A DNA stretch of 64,000 nucleotides, from the NCBI RefSeq assembly GCF_014137855.1, contig NZ_JACGWT010000004.1, positions 62,001-126,000 of the forward strand, in the 5' to 3' direction. Shown here piece after piece: positions 32,142 to 43,898 of the stretch. Origin of the DNA: Microlunatus kandeliicorticis. Lineage in GTDB: Bacteria; Actinomycetota; Actinomycetes; Propionibacteriales; Propionibacteriaceae. The position numbers and the translations under genes are program-made. How positions within the stretch are numbered: the stretch's first letter is position 1; each line of letters begins with the position of its first letter. The notes beneath the pieces were generated by a model. The model was not told where the DNA came from, did no database searches, and saw only the letters and a list, made by a program, of their open reading frames with translations.

Positions 32142-33547
32142 CCTCGCGTCGGATCGGGCTCGTCTGCCCGTACTCGCTGGCCGTCCCCGGCGGCGTCCAG
32201 AACCACGTCCTCGGGCTGGCCGGTCACCTCACCGCGCGCGGTCACCACGTCGAGGTCTTCGCTCCCGGCTCGGTCGAGCCGGCGCGGCTGGCCGCGTTCG
32301 GGCTCCGCGGCGACCAGCTGACCGACGCCGGGCGCACGGTCGGAATCCCGTACAACGGCTCGGTGGCACCGGTGAACTTCGGGCCGCTCAGCCTGCTCCG
32401 GGTGCACCGCTGGCTGCGGCGCGGCCGGTTCGACCTGGTCCACGTGCACGAGCCGCTGACCCCGTCGGTGGCCGGCTGGGCGCTGGTGGCGGCCCGCGTG
32501 CCGGTGGTGGCGACCTTCCACACCGCGACGCCGCGGTCGCGGACGATGGGCGTCGCGGGCGCCCTGCTCCGGCGGACCGTCGACCGGATCGACGCCGGCA
32601 TCGCCGTCTCGGCCACCGCGCGGCAGGTCGTCGTCCAGCACCTCGGTCGCGACGCGCGGATCCTGCCCAACGGGTTCCGGCGCGCCGACTTCGGGCCGCG
32701 CCCGGCGGCGCGGCGACCCGGCGGCCCGCGGATCGCCTTCCTGGGCCGGCTGGACGAGCCGCGCAAGGGTCTCGAGGTGCTGCTGGGGGCGCTGCCGCGG
32801 CTGCGTACCGCCCACCCCGGGCTCGAGGTGGTGGTGGCCGGCCAGGGTCACCGGCCGCTGCCCGCCTGGGTGCAGGCGCCGGGGCGGATCGACGACCCGG
32901 CCCGCGCCGAGCTGCTCGGCTCGGTCGATCTGTTCGTCGCCCCGCACGTGGCCCGCGAGAGCTTCGGGATCGTGCTGGTCGAGGCGATGGCCTCGGGAGC
33001 CGCCGTGGTCGCCTCCGACCTGCCGCCGTTCGTCGACCTGCTCTCCGGTCCCGAGCGGCTGGGGTACCAGTTCGCCGCCGGAGACGCCGACGCGCTGGCC
33101 GAGGCCGTCCTGCTCGCCCTCGACGAAGACCGCTCCGAGCTGGTCCGGCGGGCCCGCCATGCCACCCGCCGCTACGACTGGACGCGGGTTGGCGCCGAGG
33201 TGGAGGCGGTCTACCAGGACGTGCTGACCGGTCCGCGCTCGCCGGGCCCGTGGACCGGGATCGATCCGGCGACCGTGGCCGAAGCGCGCTGGCGGCTCCG
33301 GCTGGCCGCCCGACGCGGCGTCGGCGCTCCGCAGGCCGCCGCCCTCCGGCTCGCCGCCCGCGCGCTCCTCGACCAGGCCGCCGGGGCAGTCGACGCGGAG
33401 CAGCCGGACAGGACGCCCGCCGCCGACGCAGCGGACGCGTCGGCGGGCGACGGACGGGGCAGCGCGCCGACGCCCGGGCGGGGGCGCCGGGCCGTCCGCG
33501 GGCACCGGTCCCGCCGGGTGTCCACCGCGGCCGGGCGGACCCGGTGA
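32138..33547 (+). CDS. pimA: Phosphatidylinositol alpha-mannosyltransferase
   Basis: GT4 glycosyltransferase (GT-B fold) that transfers mannose from GDP-mannose to phosphatidylinositol on the inner membrane face. Visible: N-terminal GGVQNHV loop, VHVHEPLTPS, and the nucleotide-binding E-x7-E in ESFGIVLVEAMASG near residue 272. At 469 residues it is about 90 longer than typical PimA; the excess is a C-terminal Ala/Arg/Pro-rich tail from about 380 on, with a helical part and a disordered end. Start overlaps patA as ATGA. Confidence 0.93.
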   Translation: MTSRRIGLVCPYSLAVPGGVQNHVLGLAGHLTARGHHVEVFAPGSVEPARLAAFGLRGDQLTDAGRTVGIPYNGSVAPVNFGPLSLLRVHRWLRRGRFDLVHVHEPLTPSVAGWALVAARVPVVATFHTATPRSRTMGVAGALLRRTVDRIDAGIAVSATARQVVVQHLGRDARILPNGFRRADFGPRPAARRPGGPRIAFLGRLDEPRKGLEVLLGALPRLRTAHPGLEVVVAGQGHRPLPAWVQAPGRIDDPARAELLGSVDLFVAPHVARESFGIVLVEAMASGAAVVASDLPPFVDLLSGPERLGYQFAAGDADALAEAVLLALDEDRSELVRRARHATRRYDWTRVGAEVEAVYQDVLTGPRSPGPWTGIDPATVAEARWRLRLAARRGVGAPQAAALRLAARALLDQAAGAVDAEQPDRTPAADAADASAGDGRGSAPTPGRGRRAVRGHRSRRVSTAAGRTR

Positions 33548-34362
33548 GTCCCGCCCCGCCGCGCGGTCCGCGTCCCGCGGTCGACGCGAGCATGGATCTG
33601 CTCAACCAGATCATCCGGCAGCCGGTGGACCCCGACTACGCGGCCGTCGCGGCCCGGCCCGGCCCGCCCCGCCGTTCGCGGATCGCGTTCGCGGTGGTCA
33701 GTCTGCTGATCGGCGCGCTGTTCGCGGTGGCGGCGCTGCAGACCACCCGGTCGGCCCCGGACATCGCCCGCGAGCGCACCGAGCTGATCGCCCGGATCAA
33801 GGCCGCGCAGCAGAACCAGGACGCGCTCCGCGACCGGGCCGGCGCGCTGGCCGCGGAGAACGCCCGGTTGCGGCTGGCCGGGCTCGGTGACGACGCCGAG
33901 GCCAGGAGCCTGGAGCGCCAGCTCGACACCCTCGAGCCCGAGGTGGGCACCACCGCGGTGAGCGGACCCGGGCTGGTGATCACCGTCGACGACGGCCCGG
34001 GCACCGACAGCAAGGCGCAGGTGCTCGACACCGACCTGCAGATCATGGTCAACGGGCTGTGGGCCTCCGGCGCGGAGGCGATCACCGTCAACGACCAGCG
34101 CCTGACCTCGGTCAGCGCCATCCGGACCGCCGGACAGGCGATCACCGTCAACTACCGGTCGCTCAGCCCGCCCTACACCGTCCGCGCCATCGGCGACCTG
34201 CGCACCCTCCAGGCGCGGTTCGTCCAGTCCAGCGGCGGAACGTGGTGGAATGCTCTCGAGGTGAACGAGGGCATGCGGTACGACATCCAGAGCTCCGAGC
34301 AGCTCGAGCTGCCCGGCGACCCGGGGCTCGTGCTGCACTACGCGAAGAAGGCCGGCTCGTGA
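33544..34362 (+). CDS. DUF881 family membrane-anchored protein
   Basis: 272-residue protein with a single N-terminal membrane segment (IAFAVVSLLIGALFAVAALQ), a coiled coil (about 70-110) and a DUF881 globular domain outside the cell (GPGLVITVDDGPG, WASGAEAITVNDQRL). Function of DUF881 is not established; it recurs beside sbp and cell-division genes. Start GTG 33544 overlaps pimA as GTGA; ATG 33592 is an alternative without ribosome site. Confidence 0.85.
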   Translation: MSPAPPRGPRPAVDASMDLLNQIIRQPVDPDYAAVAARPGPPRRSRIAFAVVSLLIGALFAVAALQTTRSAPDIARERTELIARIKAAQQNQDALRDRAGALAAENARLRLAGLGDDAEARSLERQLDTLEPEVGTTAVSGPGLVITVDDGPGTDSKAQVLDTDLQIMVNGLWASGAEAITVNDQRLTSVSAIRTAGQAITVNYRSLSPPYTVRAIGDLRTLQARFVQSSGGTWWNALEVNEGMRYDIQSSEQLELPGDPGLVLHYAKKAGS

Positions 34363-34691
34363 TCCCGGTCATCGGGCTGATCCTCGGCATCCTGCTCGGG
34401 CTGGTGCTCGAGCCGAGCGTCCCGCAGGGCCTCCAGCCCTACCTCCCGATCGCGATCGTCGCCGCCATGGACGCGCTCTTCGGTGCCTTCCGCGCCTACC
34501 TCGAGGGCACCTTCACCGACCGGGTCTTCGTGGTCTCGTTCATCTCGAACGTCCTGATCGCCGCCGCCATCGTCTTCGTCGGCGATCAGATCGGGGTCGG
34601 CTCGCAGCTGTCCACCGGCGTCGTGGTGGTGCTGGGCATCCGCATCTTCACCAACGTCGCCGCGATCCGACGGGCGTTGTTCCGTGCCTGA
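34359..34691 (+). CDS. Small basic protein Sbp-like (DUF1290)
   Basis: 110-residue membrane protein with three hydrophobic helices and the conserved centre AAMDALFGAFRAYLEGTFTDRVF, matching DUF1290 (small basic protein). It always travels with DUF881 genes, as here on both sides. GTG 34359 overlaps the first DUF881 stop; its own end overlaps the second DUF881 start by eight bases. Role unknown. Confidence 0.88.
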   Translation: MIPVIGLILGILLGLVLEPSVPQGLQPYLPIAIVAAMDALFGAFRAYLEGTFTDRVFVVSFISNVLIAAAIVFVGDQIGVGSQLSTGVVVVLGIRIFTNVAAIRRALFRA

Positions 34692-35580
34692 CCGCGACCA
34701 GAACCCCGACGAGACGCCGGACGAGACCCCCGTCGAGAACCCGGCGGAGCCGAGCGACTCCACCGACACGAAGTCGGCGGAAGCGACAGGGGAGCCGAAG
34801 GCGAAGGAGCCGGCGGAGGAGCCGGCGGCCACCGGCCTGCCCGACGCCCGTGCCGCCCGGCGCCGGCTGGCCGGGGCGTTCCTGCACCCCGGGCGCGGCC
34901 AGCTGGTGGCGGCGGTGCTGCTCTTCGCGGTCGGGCTGGCCGGGGTGATGCAGGTCAAGTCCAACCAGTCCGACGAGGGCTTCAGCACCGCCCGGCGCAC
35001 CGACCTGGTCCAGCTGCTCGACGGGCTCAACACCGAGTCGCGCCGGCTCGAGGACGAGATCGCCGACCTCGAACGGACCCGCAGCACCCTGCAGTCCGGG
35101 GCCAGCTCGCAGCGGGTGGCGCGCCAGGAGGCGCAGAAGCGGATCGACGCTCTCGGCATCCTGGCCGGCACCGTCCCGGCCCAGGGTCCCGGCATCCGGG
35201 TGACCATCAACGACCCGCAGGACAAGCTCACCGCCGCCGAGCTGCTCGACGGCATCGAGGAGCTCCGCGACGCCGGGGCCGAGGTGATCGAGATCAACGG
35301 CAAGGTCCGGGTGGTCGCCTCCAGCTGGTTCGGCAGCGGTCCCGACGGCCTGGTGGTGGACGGCACCACGCTGACCCGACCGGTCACCATCGCCGCGATC
35401 GGCGACCAGCACAGCCTGCAGACCGGGCTGACCTTCCGCGGCGGATTCGCCGACAAGGTCAAGGCCAACGCGGGCGCCGACCTGGCCTTCGAGAGCGTCG
35501 ACCAGCTCAGGATCACCTCCTTGCACAGCCCGCCGGGCCATCAGTACGCTCAACCGACCGCGACGAAGTCCCCGCGCTGA
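34684..35580 (+). CDS. DUF881 family membrane-anchored protein, second copy
   Basis: 298 residues: an acidic Pro/Glu-rich cytoplasmic tail (1-60), one membrane helix (about 75-93), a coiled coil (NTESRRLEDEIADLERTRS), and a DUF881 domain (GPGIRVTINDPQ, LRDAGAEVIEINGKVRV). Differs from the first copy mainly by the tail. Start GTG 34684. Last gene of the long operon that begins at thrS; the next gene has its own ribosome site after 136 bases in which I see no other feature. Confidence 0.87.
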   Translation: MPDRDQNPDETPDETPVENPAEPSDSTDTKSAEATGEPKAKEPAEEPAATGLPDARAARRRLAGAFLHPGRGQLVAAVLLFAVGLAGVMQVKSNQSDEGFSTARRTDLVQLLDGLNTESRRLEDEIADLERTRSTLQSGASSQRVARQEAQKRIDALGILAGTVPAQGPGIRVTINDPQDKLTAAELLDGIEELRDAGAEVIEINGKVRVVASSWFGSGPDGLVVDGTTLTRPVTIAAIGDQHSLQTGLTFRGGFADKVKANAGADLAFESVDQLRITSLHSPPGHQYAQPTATKSPR

Positions 35581-35716
35581 CCCGTGGCGCCGCGTCCGCC
35601 CGGGCCGATCCGGCGAGATCGCGAGCCCGCACCGCCGCGCACCCCACCCTGATCCCGAACCCGCCCGCGACCCGACGACCACCCGCCGAGCACCCGAGAG
35701 CCTGAGGAGCAGCGCC

Positions 35717-36109
35717 TTGCCGAGCTATCCGGAGGACCTGAAGTACACCCCCGACCACGAGTGGGTGCGCGAGGGCAACGAGTCCACGGTCCGGATCGGG
35801 ATCACCGACTACGCCGCCGAGCAGCTCGGGGACATCGTCTTCGTCTCGCTGCCCGACGTCGGCGACACGGTGACGGCCGGGGACGCCTGCGGCGAGCTCG
35901 AGTCGACCAAGAGCGTCTCGGACCTGTTCGCCCCGGTCGCCGGCACCGTCACGGCGGTCAACGAGACGCTCGACGGGACGCCGGAGCTGATCAACTCCGA
36001 CCCCTACGGCGACGGCTGGCTCTTCGAGGTGGAGACCGCCGAGGACGTCGACCTCGACGCGCTGCTCGACGCCGACGGGTACGCCGACCAGGTCGAGAGC
36101 GCCGGCTGA
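35717..36109 (+). CDS. gcvH: Glycine cleavage system H protein
   Basis: 130-residue lipoyl carrier of the glycine cleavage complex. The lipoylated Lys is in ELESTKSVSD near residue 64, flanked by the conserved hairpin (GDACGELEST) and the PELINSDPYGDGWLF block. The TTG start at 35717 has GAGGAG at ideal spacing and no in-frame ATG/GTG fits the family length. gcvP lies 4 kb downstream behind a riboswitch; gcvT is not in the window. Confidence 0.95.
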   Translation: MPSYPEDLKYTPDHEWVREGNESTVRIGITDYAAEQLGDIVFVSLPDVGDTVTAGDACGELESTKSVSDLFAPVAGTVTAVNETLDGTPELINSDPYGDGWLFEVETAEDVDLDALLDADGYADQVESAG

Positions 36110-36621
36110 TGCCCTTCTGCACGAACTGCGGGCACGAGAACCCCGAGGGCAGCAACTTCTGCAGCAACTGCGGGACGCCGCTCAACCGCGGGACCAAGCC
36201 CGCCGCCGCGCCGTCCGGCCCGACCGGTGACACCACCCGCACCATGCCGGTGATCGTCGACGACCGCGACGAGGGCAGCCTCAGCTCCGAGGACGAGGCG
36301 GCGGTCAACGCGCTGCCGCAGGGCTCCGCGCTGCTGATCGTCCAGCGCGGCGCCAACGCCGGCAGCCGTTTCCTGCTCAACACCGACGAGATCAAGGCCG
36401 GCCGGTCCCAGGACGCCGAGATCTTCCTCGACGACATCTCGGTCTCGCGCAAGCACGCGGTGTTCCTGCGCAGCGAGGAGGGGATCGTGGTCCGCGACGT
36501 CGGCAGCCTCAACGGCACCTACGTCAACCGCGAGATGGTCGACGAGCGCCTGCTGCACGACGGCGACGAGGTGCAGATCGGGAAGTTCCGGCTGGTCTAC
36601 TACGCCAGCCAGCAGGACTGA
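36109..36621 (+). CDS. garA: FHA-domain regulator GarA/OdhI-like with zinc ribbon
   Basis: 170-residue protein. An N-terminal zinc ribbon (FCTNCG and FCSNCG, residues 3-22) precedes a Thr-rich segment (GDTTRTMPV) that corresponds to the kinase-phosphorylated site of GarA/OdhI, then an FHA domain with GRSQDAEIFLDDISVSRKHA and GSLNGTYVN. In relatives the FHA domain inhibits 2-oxoglutarate dehydrogenase unless phosphorylated. ATG 36109 overlaps the gcvH stop. Confidence 0.88.
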   Translation: MPFCTNCGHENPEGSNFCSNCGTPLNRGTKPAAAPSGPTGDTTRTMPVIVDDRDEGSLSSEDEAAVNALPQGSALLIVQRGANAGSRFLLNTDEIKAGRSQDAEIFLDDISVSRKHAVFLRSEEGIVVRDVGSLNGTYVNREMVDERLLHDGDEVQIGKFRLVYYASQQD

Positions 36622-36656
36622 CCGGCCCGGTCCACCGGGTCGGCCCCGGGCCGGTC
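36620..36656 (+). terminator. Hairpin after garA, probable terminator without T-run
   Basis: GACCGGCCCGG (36620-36630) pairs perfectly with CCGGGCCGGTC (36646-36656) just after the garA stop and before the ftsR promoter. No T-run follows, as is common in very GC-rich actinobacteria. Confidence 0.5.
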
Positions 36657-36719
36657 ACAGGAAAGGCACCGGCGCGGATCAGGGGATCGTGAAAATTCCT
36701 CGCCTATCGTGGGGGCCCT

Positions 36720-37502
36720 ATGGCTGCCTCCACACCGCGCAGCATCGGCCAGGTGCTCAGCGTCCTCAAGGGCGACTTCCCGGACATCTCGATCTCGAAG
36801 ATCAGGTTCCTGGAGAGCGAGGGCCTGCTGCAGCCCGAGCGCGCGCCGTCGGGGTACCGGCGCTACGCCGAGCACGACGTGGCACGGCTGCGCTACATCC
36901 TGCGGATGCAACGTGATCACTACCTGCCGCTGCGGGTGATCCGCGAGCACCTCGAGGTGATCGACGCGGGCGGCCAGCCGCCCGTCCCGGGCCCGCCCGC
37001 ACCGGCCGCCGACGGGCCGGGGACGGAACCGGCCGCCGCTGCCGACCCGGTCGCGCCGGCCGCCTCCGCGGTCTCGGCGCCGCGCCTGCCGCCCGCCGAC
37101 CCCGGGCCCGCGGCCGGGTCCACCGGGGTCGACCGGTCCGCGGTGCGCAAGCCGCCGGTCCGGCTGACCCGCACCGACCTGCTCCGGGCCAGCGGACTGA
37201 CCGAGGCGGCGCTCACCGAGCTCGAGCGGATCCAGGTGGTCCAGCCCAAGCGTGGCACCCACCACTACGGCCGGGAGGCCCTGGCCGTCGCCGTCGCGGC
37301 CAAGCGGCTGGCCGTCTACGGCATCGACAGCCGTCACCTGCGGGCGTTCAAGATGGCGGCCGACCGCGAGATCGGTCTGGTCGAGCAGGCGATCGCCCCG
37401 CACGTCCGCCGGGCCAAGGGCGGACCGGACGTGACCGCGGAGGTCACCCAGTTGATCATCAGCGTGCACGCCGCGCTGCTCCGGATCGGGATGACGCCCT
37501 GA
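36720..37502 (+). CDS. ftsR: MerR-family regulator FtsR-like
   Basis: 260-residue regulator. The N-terminal MerR helix-turn-helix (ISKIRFLESEGLLQPERAPSGYRRY) is followed by an Ala/Pro-rich linker (about 85-140) and a C-terminal domain with a second helix-turn-helix-like part (LTRTDLLRASGLTEAALTELE) and AFKMAADREIGLVEQ. Position between the GarA gene and the bifunctional nuclease gene is that of FtsR, which activates ftsZ in corynebacteria. TATCGT at 36705-36710 lies nine bases before the ATG, so the leader is very short. Confidence 0.85.
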   Translation: MAASTPRSIGQVLSVLKGDFPDISISKIRFLESEGLLQPERAPSGYRRYAEHDVARLRYILRMQRDHYLPLRVIREHLEVIDAGGQPPVPGPPAPAADGPGTEPAAAADPVAPAASAVSAPRLPPADPGPAAGSTGVDRSAVRKPPVRLTRTDLLRASGLTEAALTELERIQVVQPKRGTHHYGREALAVAVAAKRLAVYGIDSRHLRAFKMAADREIGLVEQAIAPHVRRAKGGPDVTAEVTQLIISVHAALLRIGMTP

Positions 37503-37574
37503 GCCGCTCCGGCCCGCCGGGGGACCGGCGAATGGCTGCTGGGTAACGGTTCGCGGCGACATCCCCCGGTCATC

Positions 37575-37602
37575 TTGTGACCCGGAGGGCGCGGCGTAGT
37601 GT
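37575..37602 (+). promoter_or_regulatory. Promoter for the bifunctional nuclease gene
   Basis: TTGTGA (37575-37580), a 16-base spacer and TAGTGT (37597-37602), ending six bases before the ATG at 37609; the message should be leaderless. Confidence 0.6.
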
Positions 37603-37608
37603 GGGGCC

Positions 37609-38136
37609 ATGCGCGAACTGGACGTGGTCGGGGTGCGTGTGGAGATGCCGTCGAACGCACCGATGGTGCTGCTGCGCGAGGTCGGCGGGACCCGATACCT
37701 CCCGATCTGGATCGGCGCCGGGGAGGCGTCGGCCATCGCGAACGCCCAGGAGGGCATCGTCCCGCCGCGCCCGCTGACCCACGACCTGATGGTCGACACG
37801 CTGGCCACCCTGGGCCACCGGCTCACCGAGGTCCAGATCACCGAGCTCGACGGCGGCACCTTCTACGCCGTGCTGCTGGTCGACGGCGTCGAGGTGAGCG
37901 CGCGGCCGTCCGACGCGATCGCGCTCGCCCTCCGGGTCGGCTCCGACATCTACTGCGCCGAGGACGTCCTCGACGAGGCCGGGGTCGAGGTGCCCGAGGG
38001 CGAGGAACCCGACACCGAGGAGACCGACGAGGCCCCGGTCGACTCGGACAACGAGGTGGAGAAGTTCCGCGAGTTCCTCGACCACGTCAACCCCGACGAC
38101 TTCGTCACCGGCGAGGAACCCAAGCCCGAGCGCTGA
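37609..38136 (+). CDS. Bifunctional nuclease family protein (DUF151)
   Basis: 175-residue protein with the BFN/DUF151 fold: LREVGGTRYLPIWIGAGEASAI near residue 23, a RPLTHDLM block near 50 and SARPSDAIALALRVG near 102. The C-terminal 40 residues are strongly acidic. Relatives are reported to have RNase/DNase activity; the role here is unknown. The gene stands between ftsR and a second MerR gene, a conserved actinobacterial order. Confidence 0.88.
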   Translation: MRELDVVGVRVEMPSNAPMVLLREVGGTRYLPIWIGAGEASAIANAQEGIVPPRPLTHDLMVDTLATLGHRLTEVQITELDGGTFYAVLLVDGVEVSARPSDAIALALRVGSDIYCAEDVLDEAGVEVPEGEEPDTEETDEAPVDSDNEVEKFREFLDHVNPDDFVTGEEPKPER

Positions 38137-38197
38137 GCCCGGCCACCACCGCAGGCCGGGCGCCGTGGCGCGCTCGGTCCGGTCCTGACCTGATCCG

Positions 38198-39163
38198 GTG
38201 ACCACCCCCGCCCGCATGCACCACGACCAGCTGCCCGTGGACGCAGGCCTGGTGGCGCGTCTGGTCGCCGACCAGTTCCCGGCCTGGGCCGGGTGGCCGG
38301 TCACCGAGGTGCGCGGCGGCGGCACCGTCAACGCGATCTTCCGGATCGGGGACGAGCTGGCCGCCCGCCTGCCGCTCCGCCCGGACCGTCCCGACCGGGT
38401 GCGTGCCGCGCTCCGGGCCGAGCAGCAGGCCGCCCGCCGGCTGGTCGGCCGGACGACGGTCCCGGTGCCCGCGCCCGTCGCGCTCGGTGAACCCGGACCG
38501 GGCTACCCGCTGCCGTGGTCGGTGCAGCGCTGGCTGCCCGGCCACCCCGCCACGCCCGACGTCCCGGGGACGGGGCCGGGCGCCGACCGGTTCGCCCGCG
38601 AGCTGGCCCGGTTCGTCCGCGAGGTGCGTGGCGTCGACACCGGCGGCGTCACCTTCGCCGACCGCGGGCTGAGCGGGGCCCGCGGCGGGGTGCTCGCCGA
38701 CCACGACGGCTGGGTGCAGGAGTGCCTGGAGCGCAGCGTCCCGCTGGCCGGGGCGGTCGACGTCGCCGGCGCGCGGGCGCTGTGGGCCGACTGCCGCGAC
38801 CTGCCGCGACGCAAGCCCGACGTCACCAGCCACGGCGACCTGATCCCGGCGAACCTGCTGACCGGGACGCCCGGTTCGCCCGCGCAGGGTCGGCTGACCG
38901 GCGTCCTCGACGTCGGCGGCACCGGACCCGCCGACCCCGCGCTCGACCTGGTGGCCGGCTGGCACCTGCTCGACGCCGCCGCCCGGCGGACCTTCCGCGC
39001 CGCGCTCGGCGACGACGCGGTCGGGTGCGACGACCTTGACTGGGAGCGCGGGCGCGGCTGGGCGCTCGAGCAGGCGCTCGGGCTGGTCTGGTACTACGTC
39101 GACACCAACCCGCCGATGGCCGCCCTGGGCCGCAGCACGATCGCCCGGTTGCTCGCGGGCTAA
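38198..39163 (+). CDS. Aminoglycoside phosphotransferase-family kinase
   Basis: 321-residue kinase-fold protein. GGGTVNAIFRIGDELAARLP (near residue 35) is the ATP-binding start, SHGDLIPANLL near 210 the catalytic loop, and VLDVGGTGPADPALDLV the metal-binding block, in which the usual DWE/DFG reads DVGG. Substrate unknown; antibiotic resistance is not implied. It separates two genes of a conserved cluster (bfn and merR), so it may be an insertion. GTG 38198 lacks a clear ribosome site. Confidence 0.75.
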   Translation: MTTPARMHHDQLPVDAGLVARLVADQFPAWAGWPVTEVRGGGTVNAIFRIGDELAARLPLRPDRPDRVRAALRAEQQAARRLVGRTTVPVPAPVALGEPGPGYPLPWSVQRWLPGHPATPDVPGTGPGADRFARELARFVREVRGVDTGGVTFADRGLSGARGGVLADHDGWVQECLERSVPLAGAVDVAGARALWADCRDLPRRKPDVTSHGDLIPANLLTGTPGSPAQGRLTGVLDVGGTGPADPALDLVAGWHLLDAAARRTFRAALGDDAVGCDDLDWERGRGWALEQALGLVWYYVDTNPPMAALGRSTIARLLAG

Positions 39164-39235
39164 CACCGGCGCCGACCGAAGCCTCACCTGGAGGTTGAGA
39201 CCAGTACGCGGCGGCGTCGCGGCGGCGGCGTGTCG

Positions 39236-39265
39236 TTGACCGTTCGCTGAGAGCCGCCGTAGCGT
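39236..39265 (+). promoter_or_regulatory. Promoter of the second MerR gene
   Basis: TTGACC (39236-39241), an 18-base spacer and TAGCGT (39260-39265), about 178 bases before the merR GTG. ACCTGGAGGT, a 10-base palindrome near 39187-39196, lies just upstream. The 279-base gap 39164-39442 holds no convincing gene. Confidence 0.6.
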
Positions 39266-39442
39266 TCCGTGAGTAATCCTCCCCGTGGAATTACACCGGC
39301 CGGCATGGCGGGCACACTCGCGGAGAGCGCAGGTCAGCAGTTCCGGCAGTGGCCAAGACGGTCGCCGCCAGGTCGAACGGCGAGGTCGCCCGCAGGACGA
39401 GCGCCTCGGGGTCCGGGGGGACCCAGGACAGCGGAGGCAGAC

Positions 39443-40048
39443 GTGGGCAACGAGCAGATCCGGTCAGCGGGGCAGAGCGCCGACGGCACCAGCGGCTACG
39501 GCCCGACGCCCGAGGGCGCCCAGGAGCTGCTCTTCGAGGGCGACTTCTCGCCGATGCCGGCCGACGTCGGCTACCGCGGGCCGATCGCCTGCAGCGCCGC
39601 CGGGATCACCTACCGCCAGCTCGACTACTGGGCCCGGACCGGTCTGGTCACGCCGGAGATCCGCGGCGCCCAGGGGTCGGGCAGCCAGCGGCTCTACAGC
39701 TTCCGGGACATCCTCATCCTGCGCGTGATCAAGCGCCTGATCGACGCCGGCATCTCGCTCCAGCAGATCCGCACCGCGATCGACCACCTGCGCCGCCGCG
39801 GGGTCGAGGACCTCAGCCAGGTCACCCTGATGAGCGACGGCGTCTCGGTGTTCGAGTGCACCTCCGACGACGAGGTCATCGACCTGCTCCGGGGCGGTCA
39901 GGGCGTGTTCGGGATCGCCATCGGCGGCGTCTGGCGCGACATCGAGGGCACCCTGTCCGAGCTGCCCGGCGAGCGCGCCGAGGAGCCGGTCGCCCCGAGC
40001 GCGGGCGACGACGAGCTCTCGCAGCGCCGCCGGGCCCGCACCGCCTGA
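39443..40048 (+). CDS. MerR-family transcriptional regulator
   Basis: 201-residue regulator. The MerR domain (GITYRQLDYWARTGLVTPEI, residues about 52-71, then LYSFRDILILRVIKRLIDAGISLQQI) is followed by a C-terminal domain that starts LSDGVSVFEC-like (LMSDGVSVFECTSDDEVIDLL) and has no Cys cluster, so it is not a metal or redox sensor of the SoxR kind. It belongs to the garA-ftsR-bfn-merR group. Start GTG 39443 has GGAGG six bases upstream; earlier in-frame codons lie in a low-complexity Arg/Gly stretch. Confidence 0.85.
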   Translation: MGNEQIRSAGQSADGTSGYGPTPEGAQELLFEGDFSPMPADVGYRGPIACSAAGITYRQLDYWARTGLVTPEIRGAQGSGSQRLYSFRDILILRVIKRLIDAGISLQQIRTAIDHLRRRGVEDLSQVTLMSDGVSVFECTSDDEVIDLLRGGQGVFGIAIGGVWRDIEGTLSELPGERAEEPVAPSAGDDELSQRRRARTA

Positions 40049-40121
40049 GCCGTGACCGCACGCTGACGTGCGCCGAGCCCGTGGACGGGCAGCGGCGGCG
40101 TTAGACTGACCCGAGCTGAAC

Positions 40122-40245
40122 CGCCGACGCGGGAGAGTCCGTCACCGTCGATGGCGCCGAAGGGGCAACCTCCCCGGAACCTCTCAGGCACCCAGACCGC
40201 GTCGCGCCGACAACTCTGGAGCCACCGGGTGACAGAGGGGGAACG
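40122..40245 (+). promoter_or_regulatory. Glycine riboswitch upstream of gcvP
   Basis: Contains the glycine aptamer landmarks in order: GGGAGAG near 40131, GCGCCGAAGGGGCAA near 40155, CCTCTCAGGCA near 40190, CCAGACCGC and ACTCTGGAG near 40213. Only one full aptamer is present, with a possible degenerate partner after it. TAGACT at 40102-40107 is a plausible -10 just ahead. In known cases glycine binding turns on glycine cleavage genes. Confidence 0.92.
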
Positions 40246-40293
40246 CACGGCCGAGCCGTGCGGTGACGACCCTCGGACGAGAGACCGGTCAGC

Positions 40294-43329
<3,036 letters not shown>

Positions 43330-43404
43330 CTCGGGGCGTCGGGGACACGGAGCCCGGCAGGACTCGGCCGACGGCGGACGGCGAGGCCGCGGCGGGATGA
43401 CGGT

Positions 43405-43441
43405 GGCGCGCCTGCTGCGTCGGTCCCCACGGCGGCGCGCC
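43405..43441. terminator. Hairpin between convergent gcvP and dehydratase genes
   Basis: GGCGCGCC at 43405-43412 pairs with GGCGCGCC at 43434-43441 between two convergent genes, a position for a two-way terminator. No T-runs; low certainty. Confidence 0.35.
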
Positions 43442-43448
43442 GCGGAGG

Positions 43449-43730
43449 TCAGCTCTCGGCGCTGATCTGGATGGCCAGCTCGATGTCGGTCTGGGTGAGA
43501 CCGCCGACGTCGTGGCTGGTCAGGGCCAGCCGGACCTTGTTCCACCGGATGTCGATGTCCGGGTGGTGCTGGGCCTGCTCGGCCAGGTCACCGACCCGGT
43601 TGACGAAGGCGAGCGCCTCGGCGAAGTCGTCGAACGCGAACTCGGCGACGATCTCGTCGCCGATCCGGCTCCAGTCGTCGAGCTCGGACAGCTGTCGCAT
43701 GATCTCGTCGGCGTTGAGAAGTCGGGCCAT
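43449..43730 (-). CDS. 4a-hydroxytetrahydrobiopterin dehydratase-like protein (PCD/DCoH)
   Basis: 93-residue protein with the complete family signature: W-x...F-x-F-x-x-F near residues 20-34, AEQAQHHPDIDIRWNKV around 50-66 with the catalytic His pair, and LTSHDVGGLTQTDIELA. It dehydrates 4a-hydroxytetrahydropterin, or acts as a stand-alone pterin recycling or moonlighting protein where no aromatic hydroxylase exists; none is in the window. Confidence 0.92.
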   Translation of the reverse strand: MARLLNADEIMRQLSELDDWSRIGDEIVAEFAFDDFAEALAFVNRVGDLAEQAQHHPDIDIRWNKVRLALTSHDVGGLTQTDIELAIQISAES

Positions 43731-43898
43731 GCGGCCAGTCTGTCCTGCCGGTCCCGCAACCGCCAGGGCCGGGTCGGCCGACTAGACCGGTGACGACCGG
43801 GCGGGACGGCACCAGAGCCCGGGCCCGAGCGGGCGTGAGAGGCTGCCGAGGTCGGCGACCGCCGGACGGACGTCGCGACGGACGCGAAGGGGACGCAG

